From: Streptomyces caelestis
GTDB taxonomy: Bacteria; Actinomycetota; Actinomycetes; Streptomycetales; Streptomycetaceae
Direction of reading: 5' to 3'
Assembly: GCF_001279005.1 (NCBI RefSeq)
Contig: NZ_LGCN01000265.1
Coordinates: 186,001-250,000 of the forward strand
Length of the DNA stretch: 64,000 bases
The notes beneath the pieces are model-generated. The model searched no databases. It saw only the letters and a program-made list of their open reading frames with translations, and was not told the DNA's origin. The translations under genes and the position numbers were made by a program. Below, in pieces: positions 48,122 to 56,757 of the stretch; position 1 is the first letter of the stretch, and the number at the start of each line of letters is the position of its first letter.

Positions 48122-49228
48122 ATGCCTAAGCCCGGAGAACTCACCTTTGTCGCGCCGCGCGGAGCCAAGAAGCCGCCGCGGCACCTTGCCGATCTCACGC
48201 CCGCCGAGCGCAAGGAGGCGGTCGCCGCGGTCGGTGAGAAGCCGTTCCGCGCCAAACAGCTGTCGCAGCACTACTTCGCGCGGTACGCGCACGAACCGGA
48301 GCAGTGGACCGACATCCCCGCCGGTTCCCGCGCCGCACTGCGGGACGCGCTGCTTCCGGAGCTGATGACGGTCGTACGTCACCTGTCGACCGACCAGGGC
48401 ACCACCCGCAAGACGCTGTGGAAGCTGTTCGACGGCACGCTCGTCGAGTCCGTGCTGATGCGCTACCCGGACCGGGTGACCATGTGCATCAGTTCCCAGG
48501 CGGGCTGCGGCATGAACTGCCCGTTCTGCGCGACCGGGCAGGCCGGCCTCGACCGGAACCTGTCCACCGCCGAGATCGTGCACCAGATCGTGGACGGGAT
48601 GCGGGCGCTGAGGGACGGAGAGGTGCCCGGTGGCCCGGCGCGGCTGAGCAACATCGTGTTCATGGGCATGGGTGAGCCGCTCGCCAACTACAACCGGGTC
48701 GTCGGGGCCATCCGCCGCCTCACCGACCCCGAGCCGGACGGGCTCGGGCTGTCGCAGCGCGGGATCACCGTGTCGACCGTCGGTCTCGTGCCGGCGATCC
48801 ACCGGTTCTCCGACGAGGGCTTCAAGTGCCGGCTCGCCATCTCGCTGCACGCCCCCGACGACGAGCTGCGCGACACCCTCGTCCCCGTGAACACGCGGTG
48901 GAAGGTGCGCGAGGTGCTGGACGCCGGGTTCGAGTACGCGGCCCGGTCGGGGCGGCGGCTGTCCATCGAGTACGCGCTGATCCGGGACATCAACGACCAG
49001 GCCTGGCGGGGCGACCGGCTCGGCCGGATGCTCAAGGGCCGGCCGGTGCACGTCAACCTCATCCCGCTCAACCCCACGCCCGGCTCCAAGTGGACCGCCT
49101 CCCGTCCCGAGGACGAGAAGGCGTTCGTGGAGGCGATCGCCGCACACGGTGTACCGGTGACGATCCGGGACACCCGTGGGCAGGAGATCGACGGGGCGTG
49201 CGGTCAGCTCGCCGCGAGCGAGCGGTAA
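48122..49228 (+). CDS. rlmN: Dual-specificity RNA methyltransferase RlmN
   Basis: Radical SAM enzyme methylating A2503 of 23S rRNA and A37 of some tRNAs. The 368-residue protein has the cluster-binding motif CGMNCPFC (Cys129, Cys133, Cys136), the conserved [11 protein letters not shown] and the active-site region [11 protein letters not shown]; the second catalytic Cys near the C terminus is in EIDGACGQL. The 220 bases upstream hold divergent promoters with the phosphatase gene; no SD is obvious before ATG 48122. Confidence 0.95.
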   Translation: MPKPGELTFVAPRGAKKPPRHLADLTPAERKEAVAAVGEKPFRAKQLSQHYFARYAHEPEQWTDIPAGSRAALRDALLPELMTVVRHLSTDQGTTRKTLWKLFDGTLVESVLMRYPDRVTMCISSQAGCGMNCPFCATGQAGLDRNLSTAEIVHQIVDGMRALRDGEVPGGPARLSNIVFMGMGEPLANYNRVVGAIRRLTDPEPDGLGLSQRGITVSTVGLVPAIHRFSDEGFKCRLAISLHAPDDELRDTLVPVNTRWKVREVLDAGFEYAARSGRRLSIEYALIRDINDQAWRGDRLGRMLKGRPVHVNLIPLNPTPGSKWTASRPEDEKAFVEAIAAHGVPVTIRDTRGQEIDGACGQLAASER

Positions 49229-49257
49229 GGTGACTCGCGTAAGCACATCTTCATATT

Positions 49258-49345
49258 CCGACAGGGGAGCGCCACAGCGCTGAGAGTGCGGCACCGGCCG
49301 CAGACCCTCCGAACCTGGCCCAGGTCATTCTGGGTAGGGAGATCG
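49258..49345 (+). promoter_or_regulatory. TPP riboswitch (THI element)
   Basis: The conserved thi-box blocks appear in order: GGGGAGC and GCTGAGAGTGCGG (49264-49291), then CGCAGACCCTCCGAACCTG (49299-49317), then the closing GGTCATTCTGGGTAGGGA (49323-49340). It lies between rlmN and the thiB-like gene, 99 bases before the gene start. It should repress the downstream thiamine transporter when thiamine pyrophosphate is abundant. Confidence 0.95.
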
Positions 49346-49438
49346 GTCATCACTCGAGCTGTTGCGCCCTGCCCGGGACCCCGCAGAGGGGCCCCGGGCA
49401 GGGCCGCGTCTCTTCCTGGTCACTCCAGGAGGAATCAA

Positions 49439-50524
49439 GTGGGCATCACCAAGAAGGTCACGGTCCTGGCCGTCGGGCTGGGGCTGGCCACGCTGTCCGC
49501 GTGCGGGTCGTCCGGCGACGGCGCCGACGGCAGCGGCGGCGGGTCCAAGACCGTGACCCTCGTCAGCCACAACTCGTGGGCCGTGTCGAAGGACGTCGTC
49601 GCCGCGTTCGAGAAGCAGTCCGGCTACCGGCTGAAGGTCCTCGAGGACGGCGACGCCGGGCAGGCCGTGAACAAGGCCATTCTGACCAAGGGCAACCCCC
49701 AGGGCGACGTCCTCTTCGGCGTCGACAACACCCTGCTGTCCCGCGCCCTCGACAACGGGCTGTTCCAGCCGTACGAGGCGAAGGGCGCGGACAAGATCCT
49801 GCCCGGGTACCGGGTCGACGAGGACAGGCACCGGGTCACCCCCGTCGACACCGGCGACGTCTGCGTCAACTACGACAAGGCGTGGTTCGCCGAGCACGAC
49901 CTGACACCGCCGAAGACCTTCGACGACCTGATCGAGCCCGAGTACAAGGACCTCCTCGTCGTCGAGAACGCCTCCACCTCCTCACCCGGCCTCGGCTTCC
50001 TCCTCGGCACCGCCGCGAAGTACGGGGACGAGGGCTGGCCGGGCTACTGGAAGAAGCTCAAGGCCAACGGCGTGAAGGTGGTCGACGGCTGGGAGCAGGC
50101 CTACAACGAGGAGTTCTCCGGCTCGGCCGGCGGCAAGCAGGCCAAGGCCGACCGGCCGCTGGTGGTGTCGTACGCCTCCTCGCCGCCCGCCGAGGTCGTC
50201 TACGCCGACCCGAAGCCGGACACCGCCCCCACCGGCGTCGCCGAGGGCACCTGCTTCCGCCAGGTCGAGTACGCGGGACTGCTGAGCAACGCGAAGAACC
50301 CCGAGGGCGGCAAGGCGCTGCTCGACTTCCTGATCGGCAAGCGGTTCCAGGACGACATGCCGCTCAACATGTTCGTGTACCCGGTGGTGGAGGGCGCCCA
50401 GGTGCCCCAGGAGTTCGTGAAGTTCGGGCCGCAGGCGAAGGACCCGCGGACCATGGACCCGGAGAGGATCGCCGCCAACCGCGACCAGTGGGTCAAGTCG
50501 TGGACCTCGCTCGTACTGAAGTGA
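49439..50524 (+). CDS. thiB: Thiamine ABC transporter substrate-binding lipoprotein
   Basis: Extracellular thiamine/TPP-binding lipoprotein. The 361-residue protein has a lipoprotein signal peptide with lipobox LSAC (VTVLAVGLGLATLSACGSSG) and the ThiB core VTLVSHNSWAVSKDVVAAFE, DVLFGVDNTLLSRAL and PLVVSYASSPPAEVVYAD. AGGAGG precedes GTG 49439. It is controlled by the upstream TPP riboswitch; the permease start overlaps its stop as GTGA. Export of the mature protein requires Lsp and Lgt enzymes encoded elsewhere. Confidence 0.94.
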   Translation: MGITKKVTVLAVGLGLATLSACGSSGDGADGSGGGSKTVTLVSHNSWAVSKDVVAAFEKQSGYRLKVLEDGDAGQAVNKAILTKGNPQGDVLFGVDNTLLSRALDNGLFQPYEAKGADKILPGYRVDEDRHRVTPVDTGDVCVNYDKAWFAEHDLTPPKTFDDLIEPEYKDLLVVENASTSSPGLGFLLGTAAKYGDEGWPGYWKKLKANGVKVVDGWEQAYNEEFSGSAGGKQAKADRPLVVSYASSPPAEVVYADPKPDTAPTGVAEGTCFRQVEYAGLLSNAKNPEGGKALLDFLIGKRFQDDMPLNMFVYPVVEGAQVPQEFVKFGPQAKDPRTMDPERIAANRDQWVKSWTSLVLK

Positions 50525-52173
50525 CGCGTACTGCGGCGGGGCGGCGCGGGAGCGCGGCGCGGCTCGGTCTGATGGCCGTGCCCGTCGCGTTCTTCGCGGT
50601 CTTCTTCGCCTACCCCGTCACCGCGATCGTCGCGCGCGGGCTGAAGACCGGCGGGACCTGGCAGCCCGGGCGGATCGGGGACGTGCTGGCACAGTCCGAC
50701 GTCCGCCAGGTCCTGTGGTTCACCACCTGGCAGGCCCTCGTCTCCACCGCCTTGACCCTGCTGATCGCCCTGCCCGGCGCCTATGTCTTCGCCCGCTTCG
50801 ACTTCCCCGGCAGACAGGTGCTGCGGGCCGTGGTCACCGTGCCGTTCGTGCTGCCGACGGTCGTCGTCGGCACGGCGTTCATGGCGCTCGTCGGACGCGG
50901 CGGGCTGCTCGACGAACTGTGGGGCGTACGGCTGGACACCACGGTGTGGGCGATCCTGCTCGCGCACGTCTTCTTCAACTACGCCGTCGTCGTGCGCACC
51001 GTGGGCGGACTGTGGTCCCAGCTCGACCCGCGCCAGGAGGAGGCCGCGCGGATGCTCGGCGCCTCGCGGTTCGCGGCCTGGCGCACCGTCACCCTGCCCG
51101 CGCTCGCGCCCGCCGTGGCCGCCGCCGCGCTGATGGTCTTCCTGTTCACCTTCACCTCCTTCGGCGTGGTCCAGATCCTCGGCGGGCCGGCCTTCTCCAC
51201 CCTCGAAGTGGAGATCTACCGGCAGACCTCCGAGATCTTCGACCTGTCCACGGCCGCCGTCCTGACGATGATCCAGTTCGTCGCCGTGGGCGCGATCCTC
51301 GCCCTGCACGCCTGGACCGTACGGCGCCGGGAGACCGCGCTGCGGCTGGTGGACGCCTCGGCGACCGCACGCCGACCGCGCGGCGCCGGGCAGTGGGCGC
51401 TGCTGGGCTCAGTCGTCGCCACCGTCGCCGTACTGATCCTGCTGCCCCTCGCGGTCCTGGTGCAGCGGTCCTTCGGGGCCGCCGGACTCGGCTACTACCG
51501 GACGCTGACCGAGGACGACGGGGGAGTGTTCCTGGCCGCTCCGATCGAGGCGGTCGGCAACTCGCTGCAGTACGCGGTCGCCGCCACCGCCATCGCCGTG
51601 CTGATCGGCTCTCTCGCCGCCGTCGCGCTGACCCGGCGGGACGCGGGACGGCTGGTGCGCGGCTTCGACGCGCTGCTGATGCTGCCGCTCGGGGTGTCCG
51701 CGGTGACCGTCGGCTTCGGTTTCCTGATCGCCCTGGACGAGCCTCCGCTGGACCTCCGCGCCTCCTGGATCCTGGTCCCGCTCGCCCAGGCGCTGGTCGG
51801 CGTCCCCTTCGTCGTACGGACCATGCTGCCGGTGCTGCGGGCCGTGGACGTACGGCTGCGGGAGGCGGCGGCGGTGCTCGGGGCGTCGCCGTGGCGGGCG
51901 TGGCGGGAGGTGGACCTGCCGATGGTGCGGCGGGCGCTGTTGATCGCGGCCGGGTTCGCCTTCGCGGTGTCGCTCGGGGAGTTCGGGGCGACGGTGTTCA
52001 TCGCACGGCCCGAGAACCCCACCCTGCCGGTCGCCGTGGCACGACTGCTGGGGCGGCCCGGGGGCCTCAACTACGGCCAGGCGATGGCCCTGTCGACGAT
52101 TCTGATGATCGTGTGCGCGGTGGCGCTGCTGGTGCTGGAGCGACTGCGGACCGACCGGACCGGGGAGTTCTAG
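50521..52173 (+). CDS. thiP: Thiamine ABC transporter permease, fused double domain
   Basis: The 550-residue membrane protein contains two permease halves, as in E. coli ThiP. Each has an EAA loop for contact with the ATPase: EEAARMLGASRFAAWRTVTL near residue 174 and REAAAVLGASPWRAWREVDL near residue 448. About twelve hydrophobic segments are visible. GTG 50521 overlaps the thiB stop. The ATPase gene starts immediately after its stop codon. Confidence 0.93.
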   Translation: MTRTAAGRRGSAARLGLMAVPVAFFAVFFAYPVTAIVARGLKTGGTWQPGRIGDVLAQSDVRQVLWFTTWQALVSTALTLLIALPGAYVFARFDFPGRQVLRAVVTVPFVLPTVVVGTAFMALVGRGGLLDELWGVRLDTTVWAILLAHVFFNYAVVVRTVGGLWSQLDPRQEEAARMLGASRFAAWRTVTLPALAPAVAAAALMVFLFTFTSFGVVQILGGPAFSTLEVEIYRQTSEIFDLSTAAVLTMIQFVAVGAILALHAWTVRRRETALRLVDASATARRPRGAGQWALLGSVVATVAVLILLPLAVLVQRSFGAAGLGYYRTLTEDDGGVFLAAPIEAVGNSLQYAVAATAIAVLIGSLAAVALTRRDAGRLVRGFDALLMLPLGVSAVTVGFGFLIALDEPPLDLRASWILVPLAQALVGVPFVVRTMLPVLRAVDVRLREAAAVLGASPWRAWREVDLPMVRRALLIAAGFAFAVSLGEFGATVFIARPENPTLPVAVARLLGRPGGLNYGQAMALSTILMIVCAVALLVLERLRTDRTGEF

Positions 52174-53193
52174 ATGCTGCTGAGCCTTCAGGGCGCGACC
52201 GTCCGCTTCGGCGGGCGGGCGGTGCTGGACGCCGTCGACCTGGGGGTCGCCGAGCACGAGATCGTCTGTGTGCTCGGCCCCAGCGGCAGCGGCAAGTCGA
52301 CGCTGCTGCGGGCGGTGGCCGGACTGCAGCCCCTCGACTCCGGGCGGATCCGGCTCGACGGACACGACCAGGCGGGGGTGCCCGCGCACAAGCGCGGGGT
52401 CGGGCTGATGTTCCAGGACCACCAGCTCTTCCCGCAGCGGGACGTGGGCGGCAACGTGGCCTTCGGACTGCGGATGCACGGCGCGTCGCGCACCGAACAG
52501 TCGGAACGGGTAAGGGAGTTGCTGGGCCTTGTGGGCCTGCCGGGGGCGGCCGGACGCGCCGTCGCCGCGCTGTCCGGCGGGGAACAGCAGCGTGTCGCGC
52601 TGGCCCGCGCCCTCGCGCCGAGCCCCCGGCTGCTGATGCTCGACGAGCCGCTCGGGCAGCTCGACCGGTCGCTGAGGGAACGGCTGGTCGTCGAACTGCG
52701 GGAGCTGTTCGGCCGGTTGGGCACCACCGTGCTCGCCGTGACCCACGACCAGGGTGAGGCGTTCGCACTGGCCGACCGGGTCGTGGTGATGCGGGACGGG
52801 CGGATCGCCCAGTCGGGGACGCCGCTGGAGGTGTGGCAGCGTCCGGCCGACGCCTTCGTGGCCCGCTTCCTCGGCTTCGAGAACGTCGTCGAGGCGACGG
52901 TCGTGGACGGCGTCGCCGTGACCCCCTGGGGCAAGGCGCCCGTGCCGGACGGCGCCCCCCAGGGCGCCCGCACGCTCCTCGTCCGGCCCGCCGGCGTCCG
53001 GCTGGTCCCGGCCGACGAGGGCCTGCGCTGCACGGTGGCCGCGCGCACCTTCCGCGGCACGCACGTCGCCGTCCGCCTCCAGCCCGAGGACGCCCCCCGC
53101 CTGGAGGCGGCCTGCGCGCTCAGGGCCGCGCCGGAGGTCGGGGACGAGGTCGGGGTGGAGTTCGACGCGACGGAGATCGCGGTGCTGGGATGA
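52174..53193 (+). CDS. thiQ: Thiamine ABC transporter ATP-binding protein
   Basis: The 339-residue ATPase has Walker A GPSGSGKST, Q-loop FQDHQLF, signature LSGGEQQRVALARAL, Walker B LLMLDEPLGQLD and H-loop VTHDQGE. The C-terminal 100 residues look like a TOBE-type regulatory extension (LLVRPAGVRLVPADEGLRC), longer than E. coli ThiQ. It ends the riboswitch-controlled thiBPQ operon. Start codon ATG 52174 directly abuts the thiP stop. Confidence 0.93.
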   Translation: MLLSLQGATVRFGGRAVLDAVDLGVAEHEIVCVLGPSGSGKSTLLRAVAGLQPLDSGRIRLDGHDQAGVPAHKRGVGLMFQDHQLFPQRDVGGNVAFGLRMHGASRTEQSERVRELLGLVGLPGAAGRAVAALSGGEQQRVALARALAPSPRLLMLDEPLGQLDRSLRERLVVELRELFGRLGTTVLAVTHDQGEAFALADRVVVMRDGRIAQSGTPLEVWQRPADAFVARFLGFENVVEATVVDGVAVTPWGKAPVPDGAPQGARTLLVRPAGVRLVPADEGLRCTVAARTFRGTHVAVRLQPEDAPRLEAACALRAAPEVGDEVGVEFDATEIAVLG

Positions 53194-53289
53194 GCGCGGC
53201 TCCTCGGGGCGTGCGGCACGACGCGACCCGCGCACGACCGCTAATGCCGGGAGAACGCCCGTCGGACAGGGCGGTCGCGGACCGTCGTC

Positions 53290-53998
53290 ACGTTCGGCGA
53301 CCTGTCCGGTACGGTGCCCACCACCCCCGACCGGTCCCTTGAGCAGCTCGTACGACAGGCCGGCGGCGCCCTGTGCCGGGCCGCGCCGGTGGTGCGCACC
53401 GGGGCGGAGGACGAGGTCCCCGAGGAGCGGGTGCCGGGAATCGACGGGCCCGAGGTGCGGGGCGGCCCCGGCGCGCCGGACGCGTGGCCGGCGGAGTGCG
53501 GCGGGCTGATCACCGGTGCGCTGCGGGACGCCGGGCCGGACGTGAAGGCGCGGAGCCGGGCGGGCGTCCGCGACGCCGGGGCCGCCCCACACCTGGGGCC
53601 CGCCGTATGACGCGCGAGCTGATCGTGCACCGTGGACGCGGCCCTTGCGGCCGGGCTGCCCTTCGAGGTCGCGTCCGACGCCGCCGCCGACGCGGTCGAC
53701 GAGTGGCCGGAGATCGTGGAGTGGGCGCAGCGGACGCCGCGCGAGGACACGGTGCACGAACCGCGCGGCCCCGGCGCACCGTCCATCCGCACGCCGCCGA
53801 CGCGGAGTGGCTGATCGAACGCGCCGAGGACGGTCCCTCCCGGCGCCGCGGCCACGCGAAGGCCGCGGTCGCCCTGCGCGGCCCGCTCACCTCCGTGCTG
53901 CTCGCCTTCTGCCGGCGGCTGCCGCCGGACGCGCCGCGGGTGGAGGTGGTCGGGAGGTGCCGGAGTGGTGGCCGGAGCGGGCGACGTCCGGCCGCGCG
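53290..53998 (+). pseudogene. Decayed maleylpyruvate isomerase-like (MDMPI/DinB-type) gene
   Basis: Conserved family segments can be read only by switching frames: VPTTPDRSLEQLVRQAGGAL to AGVRDAG (53314-53590, first frame), RRMTRELIVH (53601-53630, third frame), VDAALAAGLPFEVASDAAAD (53632 on, first frame), HAADAEWLIERAEDGPSRRR and VALRGPLTSVLLAFCRRLPP (about 53790-53930, third frame), and EVPEWWPERATSG (about 53955-53995, second frame). At least four frame changes are needed, so the gene is broken. Intact relatives are mycothiol-dependent-isomerase-like proteins common in streptomycetes. Confidence 0.75.
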
Positions 53999-54060
53999 GC
54001 CGACGACGGCGATGGCCCGCCCCCGGAGAGGGGACGGGCCATCCGTGTGTCCGTGAGGCG

Positions 54061-54756
54061 TCAGCTCTGGCTGTTCGCCCCGCGGCGGCGCATGCCGAAG
54101 AAGACCGCGCCACCGCCGACCGCGACCAGGGCGGCCGCGACGCCGACGATCAGACCGGTGTTGGAGTTGGCGCCGGTCTCGGCGAGGTTCGACTCACCGG
54201 CCGGGGACGGCGCGTTGTTCGAGGTGTCCGCCGGAACGGTGCTCTCGCTCTCCGACGGCGACGGCGACGGGGCCGGCGTGCCGGGCTCCTCGGCCGGGGT
54301 GGAGGAGGACTCCGACGGGGTCGGGGTGGGCTCCTCCTCGGCCGGGGGCTCCTCTTCCTCCGTCGTGCAGGCCGTCGCCGGGGTGACCAGGTTCGGCTTG
54401 ATGTCCTCGTCGACGTAGGGCTTCGCGTTGACGTGGATGCGGTACTCGGCGTTCGGCTTCCAGTCCTCCTCGAAGGTGATGGTGGTGCCCTCGCGGGTGC
54501 CCTTGACCACCTGCTCGCCGATCTGCTTGTCCTGCAGGAACACGGTGATGGTGGCGGGGACGCCGGCCGGGTCCTTGTCGGTGACGGTGATGACGCCCTT
54601 GCCACCGACGCACTCGGCCTCGGCCGAGAACTCGGTGATGTTGCAGGCCGCCGCGTTGCCGGCGACGCCGATCGCGAGGGCGGCGGACGCGGAGACGACA
54701 CCGAGGGCGCGCACGGAGCGCGCGACGGTGCGACGGGATACGGACAGAACTGCCAC
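54061..54756 (-). CDS. LAXTG-type sortase-anchored cell-surface protein
   Basis: The 231-residue protein has a signal peptide ([20 protein letters not shown]), a globular part with three cysteines ([19 protein letters not shown] and ATACTTE), a long T/P/E/S-rich cell-wall-spanning stretch, and the sorting signal LAETG followed by a hydrophobic helix ([20 protein letters not shown]) and RRRG. LAXTG is the class E sortase motif used in S. coelicolor, where several such proteins depend on SrtE1/E2; chaplins share it. GTG 54756 has AAAGGAC five bases upstream. A consensus promoter and structured leader precede it. The surface function is unknown. Confidence 0.92.
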   Translation of the reverse strand: MAVLSVSRRTVARSVRALGVVSASAALAIGVAGNAAACNITEFSAEAECVGGKGVITVTDKDPAGVPATITVFLQDKQIGEQVVKGTREGTTITFEEDWKPNAEYRIHVNAKPYVDEDIKPNLVTPATACTTEEEEPPAEEEPTPTPSESSSTPAEEPGTPAPSPSPSESESTVPADTSNNAPSPAGESNLAETGANSNTGLIVGVAAALVAVGGGAVFFGMRRRGANSQS

Positions 54757-54795
54757 GTTTGTCCTTTACGGGAATGCGCAAATGCGGGGGGTTGA

Positions 54796-54824
54796 GGGAG
54801 TGTTGACGGAGCATCAGCACTCCC
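54796..54824 (-). promoter_or_regulatory. Leader hairpin of the LAXTG gene
   Basis: GGGAGTGTTGA (54796-54806) and TCAGCACTCCC (54814-54824) pair over 11 bp with one wobble and a 7-base loop, inside the 5' untranslated region and 40 bases upstream of the start codon. Confidence 0.6.
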
Positions 54825-54838
54825 GGGTGACTCTCAGG

Positions 54839-54866
54839 TCTATAAGCGCCGCATAAGTAGTGTCAA
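54839..54866 (-). promoter_or_regulatory. Strong consensus promoter of the LAXTG gene
   Basis: On the minus strand TTGACA (54866-54861) and TATAGA (54844-54839) are 16 bases apart, near-perfect sigma-70 elements, unusual for Streptomyces. Predicted transcription start about 54832. Confidence 0.8.
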
Positions 54867-54904
54867 CGCATATGCCTATAGTGGCACCGAGCTTTGCCTT
54901 CTTA

Positions 54905-56026
54905 TTAACCACCCAGACGTTTCAAGGCCTCCGGAGCCTCCTCGATCCGGTCGACCAGAGCGATCCGGGTCTCCATCGGGCGCTCCCGGGCGAGCGACCG
55001 CAGCAGCGGCCAGGCCGGCAGCCTCTCCGTCCAGTGCGCCCGGTTCACCAGCACCATGGGTGTGGGCTCACCGCGCGACTCGTAGTAGTTCGGCGTCGCG
55101 TTGTCGAAGACCTCCTGCACGGTGCCGGCGGCGCCCGGCAGGAAGACCACGCCCGCGTTGCAGCGGGCCAGTAGCCCGTCCTCACGGGTGGCGTTGGCGA
55201 AGTACTTCGCGATGTGCGAGGCGAAGGCGTTCGGCGGCTCGTGGCCGTAGAACCAGGTGGGGATGCCGATCGAGTGGTTGCCCTTCGGCCAGCGGGCGCG
55301 CACCTCGAAGGCGGCACGCGTCCAGTCGGTGATCGACGGCGTGAACGAGGGCGTCGACGAGAGGAGTTCGCAGGCCTCGTCCAGCACGGCGTCGTCGTAC
55401 GGGGCCGCGTAGGCGCCGAGGTTCGCCGCCTCCATCGCGCCCGGACCGCCCCCCGTCGCCACCGTGAAGCCGGCGTGGGTCAGCGCCCGTCCGAGCCGGG
55501 CGGCGCCCCGGAACTCCTCGGTGCCGCGGGCCATCGCGTGACCGCCCATCACACCCACGACCCTCGCTCCGCGCAGGAGTTCGTCGAGGGCGTCGGACAT
55601 GGAGTCGTCGTGGACCGCGCGCAGCATGGAGGCGAAGACGTCGCCGTCCGCCTTGGTCCGCTGGAACCAGGCGTAGGCCAGCGCGTCCGGGGTCGCCTCG
55701 TACCCTTTGTCGAGCGAGGCGAACAGGTCGTCCGGCGTGTAGAGACGGCCTCGGTACGGGTCGAAGGGCAGGCCCGGGAGGGGCGGGAGGACCAGGGCGC
55801 CGTCGGCGCGGATCCTCTCCGCCGCGTCGGGGCGCATCCGGCAGCCGAGGAAGACGGCCCCGGTGGTGTCGGTGGTGAGCAACTCCCGTGTCCGGTCGGT
55901 CAGATCGACGGACTGGACACGGAATCCGGAGAGCGTGCCGCGGGACGAGACGATCGCGTCGAACTCCTCGAGCGTCTCTATCTCGCGGTCCCCGTGATGG
56001 ACGGCATGGGCGGGACTCGTCTGCAC
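54905..56026 (-). CDS. LOG-family (Rossmann-like) nucleotide-binding protein
   Basis: The 373-residue protein has a LOG/TIGR00730-type Rossmann core in its C-terminal two-thirds: VVGVMGGHAMARG, VATGGGPGAMEAANLGAYA and FLPGAAGTVQEVFDNAT. LOG enzymes are phosphoribohydrolases or nucleotide nucleosidases with the signature PGGxGTxxE; here it reads PGAAGTVQE, one Gly changed to Ala. The size and N-terminal extension resemble the long bacterial form (PpnN-like). GTG 56026 begins VQTSPAHAVHHGD. The LAXTG gene lies downstream but has its own promoter. Confidence 0.82.
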   Translation of the reverse strand: MQTSPAHAVHHGDREIETLEEFDAIVSSRGTLSGFRVQSVDLTDRTRELLTTDTTGAVFLGCRMRPDAAERIRADGALVLPPLPGLPFDPYRGRLYTPDDLFASLDKGYEATPDALAYAWFQRTKADGDVFASMLRAVHDDSMSDALDELLRGARVVGVMGGHAMARGTEEFRGAARLGRALTHAGFTVATGGGPGAMEAANLGAYAAPYDDAVLDEACELLSSTPSFTPSITDWTRAAFEVRARWPKGNHSIGIPTWFYGHEPPNAFASHIAKYFANATREDGLLARCNAGVVFLPGAAGTVQEVFDNATPNYYESRGEPTPMVLVNRAHWTERLPAWPLLRSLARERPMETRIALVDRIEEAPEALKRLGG

Positions 56027-56238
56027 CCGCCCATGCTAGGGGGTGCCGTTCGGGCCTCGTCGGGGTCGTGGGGGCCCGGCACCGTGCCGCACCTCGCCGC
56101 GTCGCCGTCGGCTGCCGGGGCTTCGCCCCGGCGTCCTCCTCCGCCTTGCGGCGCACGGCACGGCCCCGTTCGGCCCGGCTGCGAGGCACCGCTCACCGGA
56201 GCCGACCTGATCCGGACGGCACTGGGCCCGAGTGCGCG

Positions 56239-56646
56239 TCAGCCCTGCGCCACGGCCGGGTCCATCCAGATGACCTCCCAGGTGTGGCCGTCGAGGTCGT
56301 CGAAGGCGCGGCCGTACATGAAGCCGTGGTCCTGGGTCTCGCCGGTGACCGAGCCGCCCGCCGCGACGGCCTTCTCCACCAGCTCGTCGACCTTCTCGCG
56401 GCTCTCGGCGCTCAGCGCGAGCAGCACCTCGCTGCTCTTCGTGGCGTCCACGATCTCCTTCTTGGTGAACTGCGCGTACTTCTGCCTGGTCAGCAGCATC
56501 GCGACGATCGTGTCGCTGATCACGACCGACGCGGCGGTCTCGTCGCTGAACTGCGCGTTGATCGAGTAGCCGAGCTCCGTGAAGAACTTCTTCGAGGCCT
56601 CGAGGTCGTCGACGGCCAGATTCACGAAGATCATCTGCTGGTACAT
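56239..56646 (-). CDS. VOC-superfamily (glyoxalase/bleomycin-resistance fold) protein
   Basis: The 135-residue protein has the paired beta-alpha-beta-beta-beta modules of the VOC fold: MIFVNLAVDDLEASKKFFTE at the start and DDLDGHTWEVIWMDP near the end, with the conserved metal-ligand-type Glu in WEV. The lack of a His in the first module makes a classical glyoxalase I unlikely; these actinobacterial proteins have no known substrate. GGAGAGGCCC lies before ATG 56646. The 212-base gap to the LOG gene holds nothing recognised. Confidence 0.85.
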   Translation of the reverse strand: MYQQMIFVNLAVDDLEASKKFFTELGYSINAQFSDETAASVVISDTIVAMLLTRQKYAQFTKKEIVDATKSSEVLLALSAESREKVDELVEKAVAAGGSVTGETQDHGFMYGRAFDDLDGHTWEVIWMDPAVAQG

Positions 56647-56757
56647 GGCGGGGCCTCTCCCGTGCGGTTCCGTGGTGTTCGTGGGGGTGGACCGGGGGCC
56701 CGCGCGGAACTCATCGGCCCGCGGGGATTTTTTTCGGACCGGGTTCCCGCCGGCCCC

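Noticed and set aside
53241..54113. Long minus-strand ORF (290 codons) over the pseudogene
   Set aside because: Its translation is low-complexity Arg/Pro/Ala and it is antiparallel to clear, though frameshifted, conserved protein segments.
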